In this document: positions 13,972 to 21,390 of the stretch, piece after piece
Layout of the letters: each line of letters begins with the position of its first letter
Numbering within the stretch: position 1 is the first letter of the stretch
Source of the DNA: an uncultured Bacilli bacterium
Lineage (GTDB): Bacteria > Bacillota_I > Bacilli_A > RF39 > UBA660
Assembly (NCBI GenBank): GCA_944332005.1
Contig: CALVJD010000004.1
Coordinates: 1-32,244, forward strand
DNA: 32,244 nucleotides
Reading direction: 5' to 3'
Made by a program: the position numbers and the translations under genes
Notes under the pieces: model-generated
The model's database searches: none
What the model was told of the DNA's origin: nothing
Seen by the model: the letters and a program-made list of their open reading frames with translations, nothing else

Positions 13972-16900
13972 ATGGACAGCTGAACAGTTAAAAGCAATCC
14001 ATGAGAGGGGAACGAATATGATCGTCAGCGCAGGAGCTGGAAGTGGGAAAACAGCAGTATTGACAGAACGTGTTTTAACATATCTCCGTAGTGGAGTCAT
14101 GATCGATCGCCTTTTAATTTTGACGTTTACAAAGGCCGCTGCAGCGGAAATGAAAGAACGTATTCGTAAGGGCATTCAAAAAGAACCGGATCTTCAAGAG
14201 CAGCTTTCTTATTTGGATCAAGCTTATATTACGACATTTGATAGTTATGCCTTATCCGTTGTCAAAAAGTATCATTATCTTCTCAATATTTCCAGTACAT
14301 TATCCATTATTGATGGAAGTACGATCAAAGTAGAAAAAAGAAAGATCATCGATGAATTATTTGAGGAAAAATACGAACAAGAAGATTCTTTGTTTCTGAA
14401 AATGATTGGTGATTTATGCAACAAAGATGATACTGACATTCGTGAATATGTATTAAAAATAGCTTCAAAAATGGAATTATTACCCGACAAAGAAATTTTT
14501 TTAGAAACGTATTTGCAGGTTTATTTTGATGATGTATTTTTGGATACGAACATTCAAAAGTATGTTCAACTGTTAAATCGTAAAAAAGAGAATATAAAAC
14601 ATATGCTCGAACGATTTCAATCACTTGTCGATGGCAGTTATTATGAAAAGTTAGAACAAGTGTTACAACCTTTATTTATGAGTGCACATTACCAAGATAT
14701 GAAATATAATAGTGTCGTAAAGTTACCACCATTGCCACGTGGTAGTGACGAAGAGGTGAAAAAAGAAAAGGATATTCTGAAACAAGCCATTTCAGATTTT
14801 CATGATTTATGCATGTATGAAGATGAGACGGATATAAAAGAAACATTGCTGTTAACAAAGGATTATGTTACTGTTTTTGTCGATTTATTAAAAGAATTTG
14901 AAGTTCGTATTAACCGTTATAAAGAAGAACGCGATGCTTATGAATTTCAGGATATTGCGCTTCTGGCGATTCGTCTCGTAAAAGAATTTCCTCATGTTCA
15001 AAAAGAATTACAAAATAGTTTTCATGAGATTATGATTGATGAGTATCAAGATACGAGCGACTTACAGGAAACGTTTATTTCTCTTATCAGCGATCATAAT
15101 GTTTACATGGTAGGAGATATCAAACAATCCATTTATCGTTTTCGTAACGCCAATCCGAATCTTTTTAAAACCAAGTATCGCCAATATAGCAAAGAAGAAA
15201 ATGGTAAGAAAATTGACTTGAACAAAAATTTTCGATCTAGAAAAGAAGTTTTGGAAAATATTAATCTCTTATTTGATTATTGGATGAATGAGGAGATTGG
15301 TGGGGCAGAGTATCGGGATAGTCACGAGATGGTCTTTGGTAATCAATCCTATTTAGAAGAAGGTTATACTGATCAAGATTACAACTTTGAAGTTTTGGAA
15401 TATCCATATCATAAAGAGATTCGTTACAGAAAGGAAGAAATAGAAGCCTTTATCATCGCTCATGATATCAAGAAGAAAGTAGCAGAACATGATCAAGTAT
15501 TCGACAAAGATCGTGGTGAACTGAGAGATATTACTTATCAAGATTTTGTGATCTTAATGGATCGTGCTACCGAATTTGACCTTTATAAGAAAATCTTCTT
15601 GTTTGAACAAATTCCTCTGACCCTTCTTCAAGATGAACAAATTACCAATGAGATGGATATGTATGTATTGAAAAATTTATTGTCGTTGATTTTAAAAATT
15701 AAAGAACACGATTTTAAAGAATCCTTTCAGTATTGTTTTACTAGTGTTGCCCGTAGTTTTCTCTTTTCTTATCCAGATCAAGAAATTTTAAAGTTTTTTA
15801 TGGATCATTCTTATAAAGAAACAGAATTATTCCAGAAAGCCAAAAGAATTGCTGATGATTTTGATGTTTTATCCAATGAACGGCTTTTAGAAAGGGTGGT
15901 GGAGGACTTTTCTTTCTATGAATCGTATATTCGAATCGGCAATATAGAAACTAGTATGGTACATATTGATTACTTATTCGATTTAGCGAATAATCTTAGC
16001 GGACTTGGAATGAGTCCCACTTCTTTTATTCAATATTTTGGAAAAATGATCGAAGAGGATTACGATATTCGCGTTTCACTCAATACCGACAACAATGATA
16101 GTGTAAAAATAATGACGATCCATAAATCGAAAGGATTAGAGTTTCCCGTTTGTTATTATGCAGGATTATATAAAACGTTCAATACTAGTGATTTGAAAGA
16201 ACGCTTCTTATTTGATCCAGAATTTGGAATCATTGCTCCTTATGTTCAAGATGGCGTAGCAAGTACGATTTATAAGGAACTGTTAAAAGATCGTTTTATG
16301 AAAGAAGAAATATCGGAAAAAATACGTCTATTCTATGTCGCCCTTACGAGAGCGAAAGAAAAAATGATTTTTGTCGTTCCTAATATCGAAGAACAAGCGA
16401 TGGAAAAGGAAAATGGTGTCATTCTCGATTCGATTCGTTTAAGTTACCGTTCTTTTTACGATATGTTGAAATCGCTTTCTCCTTTACTTTCCAAGCATAA
16501 AAAAAATGTCACGATCGAGGAAATTGGTATAACGAGTGATTATAAGCTACGCAAAAGCGATTCTCTTTTATCAAGAATACCAAATTCCGATAAAGAATTT
16601 TCTTATCGAACGTTAACGATTCCTGAAGAAATCAAAGAGGAGCGTCATTATTCAAAAGTACTGAATCATTTAACATCAAAAAAAGAGAAACAAAAATTAG
16701 AGTTTGGAACGAAAATTCATGCTTTATTAGAATATTTTGATTTTCACGATATAGAAGCATCACTGAATCGTTCTCATTTGGATCCTTTTTATCGCTCGTT
16801 GATACAAAAACTTTTACAAAGTGAACCATTCCAGAATTGTGAAAACGCTACGATCTATCAGGAATATGAATTCTACGATTTAGAAGAAAATAAACACGGC

Positions 16901-17086
16901 ATTATCGATTTAATGTTAGAATGGGATGATCATATTCATATCGTGGATTATAAATTGAAAAACATTGAGGATGAAGATTACCAAAAACAATTAGAGGGGT
17001 ATCAACAATATTTAAAAAAACATACGAATAAACCAATTCAAATTTATTTATATTCCTTGTTAGAAGGAACTTGGCGCTCATTTTAA
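13964..17086 (+). CDS. addA: AddA, helicase-nuclease subunit
   Basis: A 1040-residue UvrD/Rep-type helicase with a C-terminal nuclease. Motifs in order: Walker A SAGAGSGKT (22-30), TFTKAAAAEMKERI, the DEYQDTSDLQ Walker B, GDIKQSIYRFRNANP, NFRSRKEV, TIHKSKGLEFP and LFYVALTRAKEK, then GTKIHALLEYF and the nuclease core HIVDYKLKN. Bacillus AddA has about 1230 residues, so this is a compact version. ATG 13964 overlaps the addB stop (ATGCCTAG) and has SD AGGGGGTG. A longer reading from GTG 13955 would use that SD as codons and is less likely. With AddB it forms the whole RecBCD-equivalent enzyme. No clear terminator follows. Confidence 0.95.
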   Translation: MPRWTAEQLKAIHERGTNMIVSAGAGSGKTAVLTERVLTYLRSGVMIDRLLILTFTKAAAAEMKERIRKGIQKEPDLQEQLSYLDQAYITTFDSYALSVVKKYHYLLNISSTLSIIDGSTIKVEKRKIIDELFEEKYEQEDSLFLKMIGDLCNKDDTDIREYVLKIASKMELLPDKEIFLETYLQVYFDDVFLDTNIQKYVQLLNRKKENIKHMLERFQSLVDGSYYEKLEQVLQPLFMSAHYQDMKYNSVVKLPPLPRGSDEEVKKEKDILKQAISDFHDLCMYEDETDIKETLLLTKDYVTVFVDLLKEFEVRINRYKEERDAYEFQDIALLAIRLVKEFPHVQKELQNSFHEIMIDEYQDTSDLQETFISLISDHNVYMVGDIKQSIYRFRNANPNLFKTKYRQYSKEENGKKIDLNKNFRSRKEVLENINLLFDYWMNEEIGGAEYRDSHEMVFGNQSYLEEGYTDQDYNFEVLEYPYHKEIRYRKEEIEAFIIAHDIKKKVAEHDQVFDKDRGELRDITYQDFVILMDRATEFDLYKKIFLFEQIPLTLLQDEQITNEMDMYVLKNLLSLILKIKEHDFKESFQYCFTSVARSFLFSYPDQEILKFFMDHSYKETELFQKAKRIADDFDVLSNERLLERVVEDFSFYESYIRIGNIETSMVHIDYLFDLANNLSGLGMSPTSFIQYFGKMIEEDYDIRVSLNTDNNDSVKIMTIHKSKGLEFPVCYYAGLYKTFNTSDLKERFLFDPEFGIIAPYVQDGVASTIYKELLKDRFMKEEISEKIRLFYVALTRAKEKMIFVVPNIEEQAMEKENGVILDSIRLSYRSFYDMLKSLSPLLSKHKKNVTIEEIGITSDYKLRKSDSLLSRIPNSDKEFSYRTLTIPEEIKEERHYSKVLNHLTSKKEKQKLEFGTKIHALLEYFDFHDIEASLNRSHLDPFYRSLIQKLLQSEPFQNCENATIYQEYEFYDLEENKHGIIDLMLEWDDHIHIVDYKLKNIEDEDYQKQLEGYQQYLKKHTNKPIQIYLYSLLEGTWRSF

Positions 17087-17110
17087 CATTCGTTTGACAA
17101 CCATATCTAT

Positions 17111-17133
17111 ATTTTTCGATTAAATTACCTTTT
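17111..17133. repeat. 23-base repeat, copy B (after addA)
   Basis: Second copy of the element at 11490-11512, 25 bases after the addA stop and 33 bases before the desulfoferrodoxin -35 box. Confidence 0.5.
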
Positions 17134-17153
17134 ATGTCGAAATAAAAAGAATT

Positions 17154-17167
17154 AATAGAAATCTATT
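17154..17167. promoter_or_regulatory. Inverted repeat overlapping the desulfoferrodoxin -35
   Basis: AATAGA-AA-TCTATT, perfect 6-base arms, the right arm entering the -35 box. It could be an operator; it does not match the PerR consensus closely. Confidence 0.4.
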
Positions 17168-17194
17168 GACAATGGTGGAAGAATAAAATATACT
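17166..17194 (+). promoter_or_regulatory. Promoter of desulfoferrodoxin
   Basis: TTGACA (17166-17171), 17-base spacer, TATACT (17189-17194); near consensus, so likely strong. Confidence 0.7.
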
Positions 17195-17218
17195 AACTAA
17201 TAGAAAGTGAGGGATGTT

Positions 17219-17596
17219 ATGACAACTGTAAAATTTTATCGTTGTAAACATTGCGGCAACATCATTATCAAAATAGAAGATCATAAGGTACCGGTTATGT
17301 GTTGTGGTGAAGAGATGGAAGAATTAATTCCGAATACGATTGATGCTGCTACTGAGAAGCATGTTCCAGTTGTATCGATTCATGATGATGAAGTGACGGT
17401 TACAGTTGGCGAAGTCGCACATCCTATGGAGGAAGCTCATCATATCGCATGGATCTATGTAAAAACAAAGCACGGTGGTATGTATCAGTATTTAGAAGTA
17501 GGAAAAGAACCAAAGGCTATTTTTTATACAAAAGAAAAAGTAGAAGCAGTCTACGAGTATTGCAATCTTCATGGACTATGGAAGAAAGAAATATAA
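17219..17596 (+). CDS. Desulfoferrodoxin (two-iron superoxide reductase)
   Basis: Cytoplasmic enzyme that reduces superoxide to peroxide without making oxygen, typical of anaerobes. At 125 residues it has both metal sites: the rubredoxin-like centre I (Cys9, Cys12, Cys28, Cys29) and the catalytic centre II (His48, His68, His74, Cys115, His118), each one position short of the Desulfovibrio numbering. The EKHVPV loop with the Glu and Lys of the active site is present. I start at ATG 17219 (SD GTGAGGG) because this gives the family length; a GTG at 17207 lies within the SD. It is monocistronic, with a near-consensus promoter and a strong terminator. Rubredoxin or another donor must be elsewhere. 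Confidence 0.95.
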   Translation: MTTVKFYRCKHCGNIIIKIEDHKVPVMCCGEEMEELIPNTIDAATEKHVPVVSIHDDEVTVTVGEVAHPMEEAHHIAWIYVKTKHGGMYQYLEVGKEPKAIFYTKEKVEAVYEYCNLHGLWKKEI

Positions 17597-17603
17597 TCAT
17601 ATT

Positions 17604-17628
17604 AAGAAGTTCTTAGGAACTTCTTTTT
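17604..17628 (+). terminator. Terminator of desulfoferrodoxin
   Basis: AAGAAGTTC and GAACTTCTT form a perfect 9-bp stem (TTAG loop) followed by T. Confidence 0.85.
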
Positions 17629-17636
17629 CATAACGG

Positions 17637-17665
17637 TTGACGAACGAATGTTCGTGTAGTATAAT
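17637..17665 (+). promoter_or_regulatory. Promoter of the GNAT-like gene
   Basis: TTGACG (17637-17642), 17 bases, TATAAT (17660-17665). Confidence 0.75.
17641..17654. promoter_or_regulatory. LexA (SOS) box
   Basis: CGAACGAATGTTCG matches the Bacillus-type LexA/DinR operator CGAAC-N4-GTTCG at every fixed position and sits in the promoter spacer, overlapping the -35. A bound repressor would block RNA polymerase. I saw no other full match in the window. Confidence 0.8.
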
Positions 17666-17689
17666 AAATTTGAAAGATGAGGGGATAAG

Positions 17690-18577
17690 ATGATAGTAGT
17701 CAAAAGAGCAAGCGTCGCAATGTTAGATGAAGTTTATAAATGGTATCGAAAAGCGGAAAAGATCAATCAAAAAAATTACGAGGAAGATCATTTGAACATC
17801 TTTTTTTATCATGGTTTTGATGTTGATGAGGATAATTTAAGAAAAGCATTAGAAGATCGAGAAAATGCTTATTTTTATCTTGCTTATGAAGATCATGAAA
17901 TCGTGGGAATTATCTATGGTTATGTGTTATCTTTGCATAAACCCAATTTAACTATTCCTCTTATTTATGCAGTTCATAAAGATGGGTATCATGCTTTGCT
18001 TGATCATTTATTAGAAGAAATGAAAGATATCACACCTGGCATTATTAAGATACGACCAGTTTTTCCAAGAGAGAAAGAGCTTTTATCCGTTTTAAAAGAG
18101 GAACATTTTGTTCTTCGTAGAACGACATATACAATGGAAGATTTGACTATTGAAAAGCGACATAAAATGGTGAGCTACAGGATTTCTGGGTTGAATAAGC
18201 GTGAGGTAGAGGAAGTGCAACAATATTATAATGATTTACCAAATGAAGAAAAAGAATTTTCAACGTTACAAATTGGTGATTATCAAAAAGAAGATGCATC
18301 ACGTATCTTGATTGCTAAAAATAAAAAAAAGATTGTTGGTCTTTTAATGGGAACGATTTCAAGTCATCGTTATGTCGTTTCTTATCTTGATATTTGTGTG
18401 GGAGATAATGAGCAAATTCGTCATGATTTATTAAATGAATTTAAGAGAATGTGTTTAAAAGAAGAAAGTGATGACATTTTAGTAGAAACGACAAATGCAC
18501 ATTTAAGATCATTTTTAAACGATGAATCTTTTATCGAATCGCGTAGTACATATATCAGAAAGCTAACGGATGAATAA
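17690..18577 (+). CDS. Tandem GNAT-like protein under a LexA box
   Basis: A 295-residue soluble protein with two GNAT acetyltransferase-like halves. The first has YFYLAYEDHEIVGIIYGYVL (about 61-80), the second RILIAKNKKKIVGLLMGTIS (about 205-224) followed by SYLDICVGDNEQIRHDLLNE, the strand-turn-helix where GNAT enzymes bind acetyl-CoA. The usual Q/RxxGxG/A pyrophosphate loop is not clear in either half, so catalysis is unproven; a pseudo-enzyme is possible. Start ATG 17690 has SD GAGGGG. Its promoter carries a perfect LexA box, so it should be induced by DNA damage. It lies near addAB. It is not one of the SOS genes I know. Confidence 0.7.
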   Translation: MIVVKRASVAMLDEVYKWYRKAEKINQKNYEEDHLNIFFYHGFDVDEDNLRKALEDRENAYFYLAYEDHEIVGIIYGYVLSLHKPNLTIPLIYAVHKDGYHALLDHLLEEMKDITPGIIKIRPVFPREKELLSVLKEEHFVLRRTTYTMEDLTIEKRHKMVSYRISGLNKREVEEVQQYYNDLPNEEKEFSTLQIGDYQKEDASRILIAKNKKKIVGLLMGTISSHRYVVSYLDICVGDNEQIRHDLLNEFKRMCLKEESDDILVETTNAHLRSFLNDESFIESRSTYIRKLTDE

Positions 18578-18592
18578 TATAGGTTTATATAG

Positions 18593-18617
18593 AAAAAGCA
18601 TCACGTTTGTGATGCTT
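18593..18617 (-). terminator. Terminator of the DUF308 gene
   Basis: AAGCATCAC and GTGATGCTT form a perfect 9-bp stem with a 4-base loop; on the minus strand five T follow. It also lies 16 bases after the convergent GNAT-like gene and may serve both. Confidence 0.85.
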
Positions 18618-18620
18618 CTA

Positions 18621-19160
18621 TTATTCAAATTTTAGTAATTTATCAAAATGATAAACCGATAGTAGAATAGTGATGCCAATAACAATGAAGTAAATACCAA
18701 CTATTAGGATCCATGTTGAAATTCCTGCAAAAGGTTGGAAAATCAAAATAAAGCCGAAGATGATTTGAAGTAATCCTAGTATCAAATCCCACCCCCAAGA
18801 TAATTGCAAAGTTTTTTCTTGTAACGCGACATTTAATTTGATAGATCCTATGATGATTGCCCATACTCCTAAAATTAATCCGAGTACAATTAAGGAAAAA
18901 TCTTGTTTTATGATAAAAACAAGCCCTAATAATGTGCTAATTATCCCTTGGGTAAGATGAAATCCTGGAAGAAGCGTATATTCTCTTGTACCGATACTAT
19001 AGATAATTTGTTCAATTCCTACAAATAAGATGACGGTTCCGATTACAAATGGCAATATTTCCGTAATTTCTTTAGGATCGAGAATAAACCAGATACCAGC
19101 TAGGATGAATAAAATGGCTGAAAGTATGGGCATGAGTTTCCATCTTTTATTTACTTTCAT
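18621..19160 (-). CDS. HdeD/DUF308-family membrane protein
   Basis: A 179-residue protein made of six hydrophobic segments in three similar hairpin pairs, e.g. ILSAILFILAGIWFILDP, TVILFVGIEQIIYSI and GLLQIIFGFILIFQP. The repeated 'G-x-(W/Y)-FI-x-P' rhythm fits the HdeD/DUF308 family, whose E. coli member contributes to acid resistance; the role in Firmicutes is unknown. SD GGAGG lies before ATG 19160. A perfect palindrome at 19177-19192 covers the likely -10 TACAAT (19181-19176), suggesting repression by an unidentified regulator. The gene stands alone. Confidence 0.8.
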   Translation of the reverse strand: MKVNKRWKLMPILSAILFILAGIWFILDPKEITEILPFVIGTVILFVGIEQIIYSIGTREYTLLPGFHLTQGIISTLLGLVFIIKQDFSLIVLGLILGVWAIIIGSIKLNVALQEKTLQLSWGWDLILGLLQIIFGFILIFQPFAGISTWILIVGIYFIVIGITILLSVYHFDKLLKFE

Positions 19161-19176
19161 AATATGCCTCCTTTAA

Positions 19177-19192
19177 TTGTAGTGTACTACAA
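19177..19192. promoter_or_regulatory. Palindromic operator candidate upstream of the DUF308 gene
   Basis: TTGTAGTGTACTACAA: perfect 7-base arms around GT, about 17 bases before the start codon and over the likely -10. The cognate regulator is not evident in the window. Confidence 0.55.
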
Positions 19193-19320
19193 AATGAAGG
19201 AAAAGTCTCTAGACAAAATTCGACATTTGTTTAGGATAGAGTTGTGGAAAAATATGTGAAATCAAACAAATGCGGCCGAAACAAAACAAAAGATGTTATA
19301 ATCATAATGGGGTGGTGTAG

Positions 19321-20235
19321 ATGAGTATCATACGAAATTATAAGATGAAATCAGCACAAGATGGCTTAGAATTAGGTATAACTGTCATCGTTCCGGAAAC
19401 GGAATTAAAAGGTATTGTACAACTTTCGCATGGAATGTCAGAATATCGTTTGCGTTATATGGATTTTATGAAATACTTAGCGGATCGTGGTTACCTTACG
19501 ATTATTCACGATCATCGAGGACATGGTGAAAGTATTAAAGATAAAAAAGATTATGGTTACTTCTATGAAAATGGCTCTGAAGCCATCGTTTTCGATTTAC
19601 ATCAAATAGTCGAAGATGTGAAAAAGCGTTATCCAAATATTCCATATTATTTATTCGGTCATAGTATGGGAACGTTAGTTGCACGTAAATTTATTCAAAA
19701 GTATGACGATGAAATCGATGGCTTGATTTTATGTGGGCCACCAACCGAAAATAAACGTGTTTGGTTGGGAAAGTTTCTTGTCAAAGTGATGGAACCGATT
19801 TATGGAGATCATTATCGCAGTAAGTTTATTCAAAAAATGGCTTTTGGAAATTATGGAAAAAAATTTAAAGGAACGAAAAATCCAAGCTGGCTTTGTAGTA
19901 ATTTAGAAGAAGTCAAAAAATACGTGAAACATGAAGCTTGTGGTTTTATATTTACTTTGAATGGTTTTTACACATTATTTTCTATGATGCAAGAAGTGTA
20001 TCAGAAGAATTATCAATGTAAGAATCCTCATTTGCCTATTTTGATGATAGCAGGGAGCGACGATCCTGTCATTCAAGGAGAGGATTCATTAAAGAAGACG
20101 AAAACTTTTTTAGAGGAACAAGGGTATGATCATGTCGAAATAAAATTGTATGAAGGACGTCGTCACGAATTATTGAATGAAACGAACAAGTTAGAAGTTT
20201 ATGAAGATATTTTAAAATTTATCTGTAAAGATTGA
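19321..20235 (+). CDS. Alpha/beta hydrolase, lysophospholipase/monoacylglycerol-lipase-like
   Basis: A 304-residue cytoplasmic serine hydrolase of the S33/hydrolase_4 group. The nucleophile elbow GHSMG carries Ser115; Asp248 (GSDDPV) and His282 (GRRHELLNE) complete the triad. The oxyanion strand reads QLSHGMSEY, and HDHRGHGES (63-71) is the usual second motif. Relatives hydrolyse monoacylglycerols or lysophospholipids; the real substrate is unknown. ATG 19321 has SD GGGGTGG, and an extended -10 (TGtTATAAT, 19294-19302) ends only 18 bases before it. The gene appears monocistronic, with the next promoter starting 28 bases after its stop. Confidence 0.85.
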   Translation: MSIIRNYKMKSAQDGLELGITVIVPETELKGIVQLSHGMSEYRLRYMDFMKYLADRGYLTIIHDHRGHGESIKDKKDYGYFYENGSEAIVFDLHQIVEDVKKRYPNIPYYLFGHSMGTLVARKFIQKYDDEIDGLILCGPPTENKRVWLGKFLVKVMEPIYGDHYRSKFIQKMAFGNYGKKFKGTKNPSWLCSNLEEVKKYVKHEACGFIFTLNGFYTLFSMMQEVYQKNYQCKNPHLPILMIAGSDDPVIQGEDSLKKTKTFLEEQGYDHVEIKLYEGRRHELLNETNKLEVYEDILKFICKD

Positions 20236-20262
20236 TATTTTTTTACAGACGATTGGTTTATC

Positions 20263-20291
20263 TTGCTAAAATATTACTTTTATGATATTAT
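20263..20291 (+). promoter_or_regulatory. Promoter of the small HTH gene
   Basis: TTGCTA (20263-20268), 17 bases, TATTAT (20286-20291) with extended TGa. It argues against any start upstream of 20308. Confidence 0.6.
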
Positions 20292-20307
20292 TTTAGTGGT
20301 GGTTATT

Positions 20308-20640
20308 ATGAAATATAATAAAAAAGATGCCGAAGATTTAATCAAAAAAAAGTTGAAAGATGAAAGTTTTCTCACTTATAAAGAAATTGCGGATATTACT
20401 GGATATCACCCTAAATATATTTTAAAACTGAAAAAAGAGATTCTAAATGGAGAATTTCATTTGGAACATGGAAACAAAAATCGCATTCCTGCTAATCGGA
20501 TGAGTAGAGAAGAAGAGATGAAGATCGTAAGTCTTTATCGTCGTTCCAATTCCAGTATTCGTAAGTTTTGTAAATTCTATCATCGGAGAAGTTATTCTTG
20601 TATCTATAATGTATTAAAAAAACATGGCTTGATTGATTAG
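20308..20640 (+). CDS. Small HTH protein resembling a transposase N-terminus
   Basis: A 110-residue basic protein with two helix-turn-helix-like units: LTYKEIADITGYHPKYILKL and the later MSREEEMKIVSLYRRSNSS with CKFYHRRSYSCIYNVLKKHG. This double-HTH layout is seen at the N-terminus of IS30/IS481/ISNCY-like transposases, but no DDE catalytic domain or transposon ends follow. It may be a domesticated DNA-binding protein or a truncated transposase; its own good promoter, SD GGTGGT and tidy terminator favour a maintained gene. ATG 20308 is chosen because the promoter occupies 20263-20291. Its stop shares bases with the convergent gene. Confidence 0.65.
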   Translation: MKYNKKDAEDLIKKKLKDESFLTYKEIADITGYHPKYILKLKKEILNGEFHLEHGNKNRIPANRMSREEEMKIVSLYRRSNSSIRKFCKFYHRRSYSCIYNVLKKHGLID

Positions 20641-20650
20641 TCATGTTTTT
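20616..20650. terminator. Bidirectional terminator with both stop codons in the loop
   Basis: AAAAACATG (20618-20626) pairs with CATGTTTTT (20642-20650) across a 15-base loop holding the stops of both convergent genes; A and T tracts on each side serve both strands. Confidence 0.75.
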
Positions 20651-21281
20651 CTTTGTAAGTAAAAGGAATAGTGATTTTATAAGTTCCCTTTTTGTCTTGT
20701 CTAGTTAATATAATGTAGTAGAGTCCATTCTGATTGATATAAGTGGAAAAATTAGGTTTCTCTATACCAGAATAAAGGATTTCTCCGTGGTAGGAAATTT
20801 GATATTGGTATTGCTTTTTAGAAAGCGGAATCGTATGAATAGATGGGATTGTTAAGTTACATGCCATTTCTTTCCCACTTTCGTTTTCACAACGATATTC
20901 TTGTACTTCGATGTCATCCAGGTCAGAAAGGTTGATTGCTTCCTCTTCCTCGACTGAATAGTAATCTTCCCACTCAGAATGAATTTTTAAAAGAAAAGGA
21001 ATAATAGTATTCGTCTTTTCTTCTAAAATACTAAATTCTGTGTTTTTACCATTGATTTTGACTTCGTAATAATGATAGTAACGATATTTTGGAATGGTAA
21101 ATTCACCAATGACAGAACGAATCGTGAGTAGTGATAAAATAATCATCAAGAGAATGAAAAAGCAGGATTTTAGGAAAGAAGAAAGTGACGATTTTGAGAG
21201 TTCACCAGCTTCACTTCCCATTTCATATCGGAGATTAGTGAAATCTGTTTGAATTTCTTCTCGATTTTTATATAGTTTCAT
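20637..21281 (-). CDS. Single-pass membrane protein of unknown function
   Basis: A 214-residue protein with a cytoplasmic N-terminus of about 35 residues (MKLYKNREEIQTDFTNLRYE...), one membrane segment (about 37-58, SCFFILLMIILSLLTIRSVI) and an outside domain of about 155 residues rich in beta-strand patterns and Tyr. Two Cys lie in the outside domain (CENESGKEMAC). I recognise no family. ATG 21281 lies five bases after GAGG; a GTG two codons upstream is possible. A near-consensus promoter drives it. The 3' end overlaps the HTH gene by four bases. Confidence 0.65.
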   Translation of the reverse strand: MKLYKNREEIQTDFTNLRYEMGSEAGELSKSSLSSFLKSCFFILLMIILSLLTIRSVIGEFTIPKYRYYHYYEVKINGKNTEFSILEEKTNTIIPFLLKIHSEWEDYYSVEEEEAINLSDLDDIEVQEYRCENESGKEMACNLTIPSIHTIPLSKKQYQYQISYHGEILYSGIEKPNFSTYINQNGLYYIILTRQDKKGTYKITIPFTYKEKHD

Positions 21282-21303
21282 ATCCACCTCATATTTTAAT
21301 GAA

Positions 21304-21331
21304 ATTATATCATAGTGTCTTATTTTGTCAA
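21304..21331 (-). promoter_or_regulatory. Promoter of the single-pass membrane protein gene
   Basis: Minus strand TTGACA (21331-21326), 16-base spacer, TATAAT (21309-21304) with extended TGa: consensus boxes. Confidence 0.7.
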
Positions 21332-21390
21332 ATAATATCCATTCTAATTTTTCTATTTCTTAATATAGTTTAAGTATAGGAGGACAATCT

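Noticed and set aside
20220-20252. Hairpin TCTGTAAA/TTTACAGA at the end of the alpha/beta hydrolase gene
   Set aside because: The T tract lies in the loop and none follows the stem, so it is not a normal terminator on either strand.
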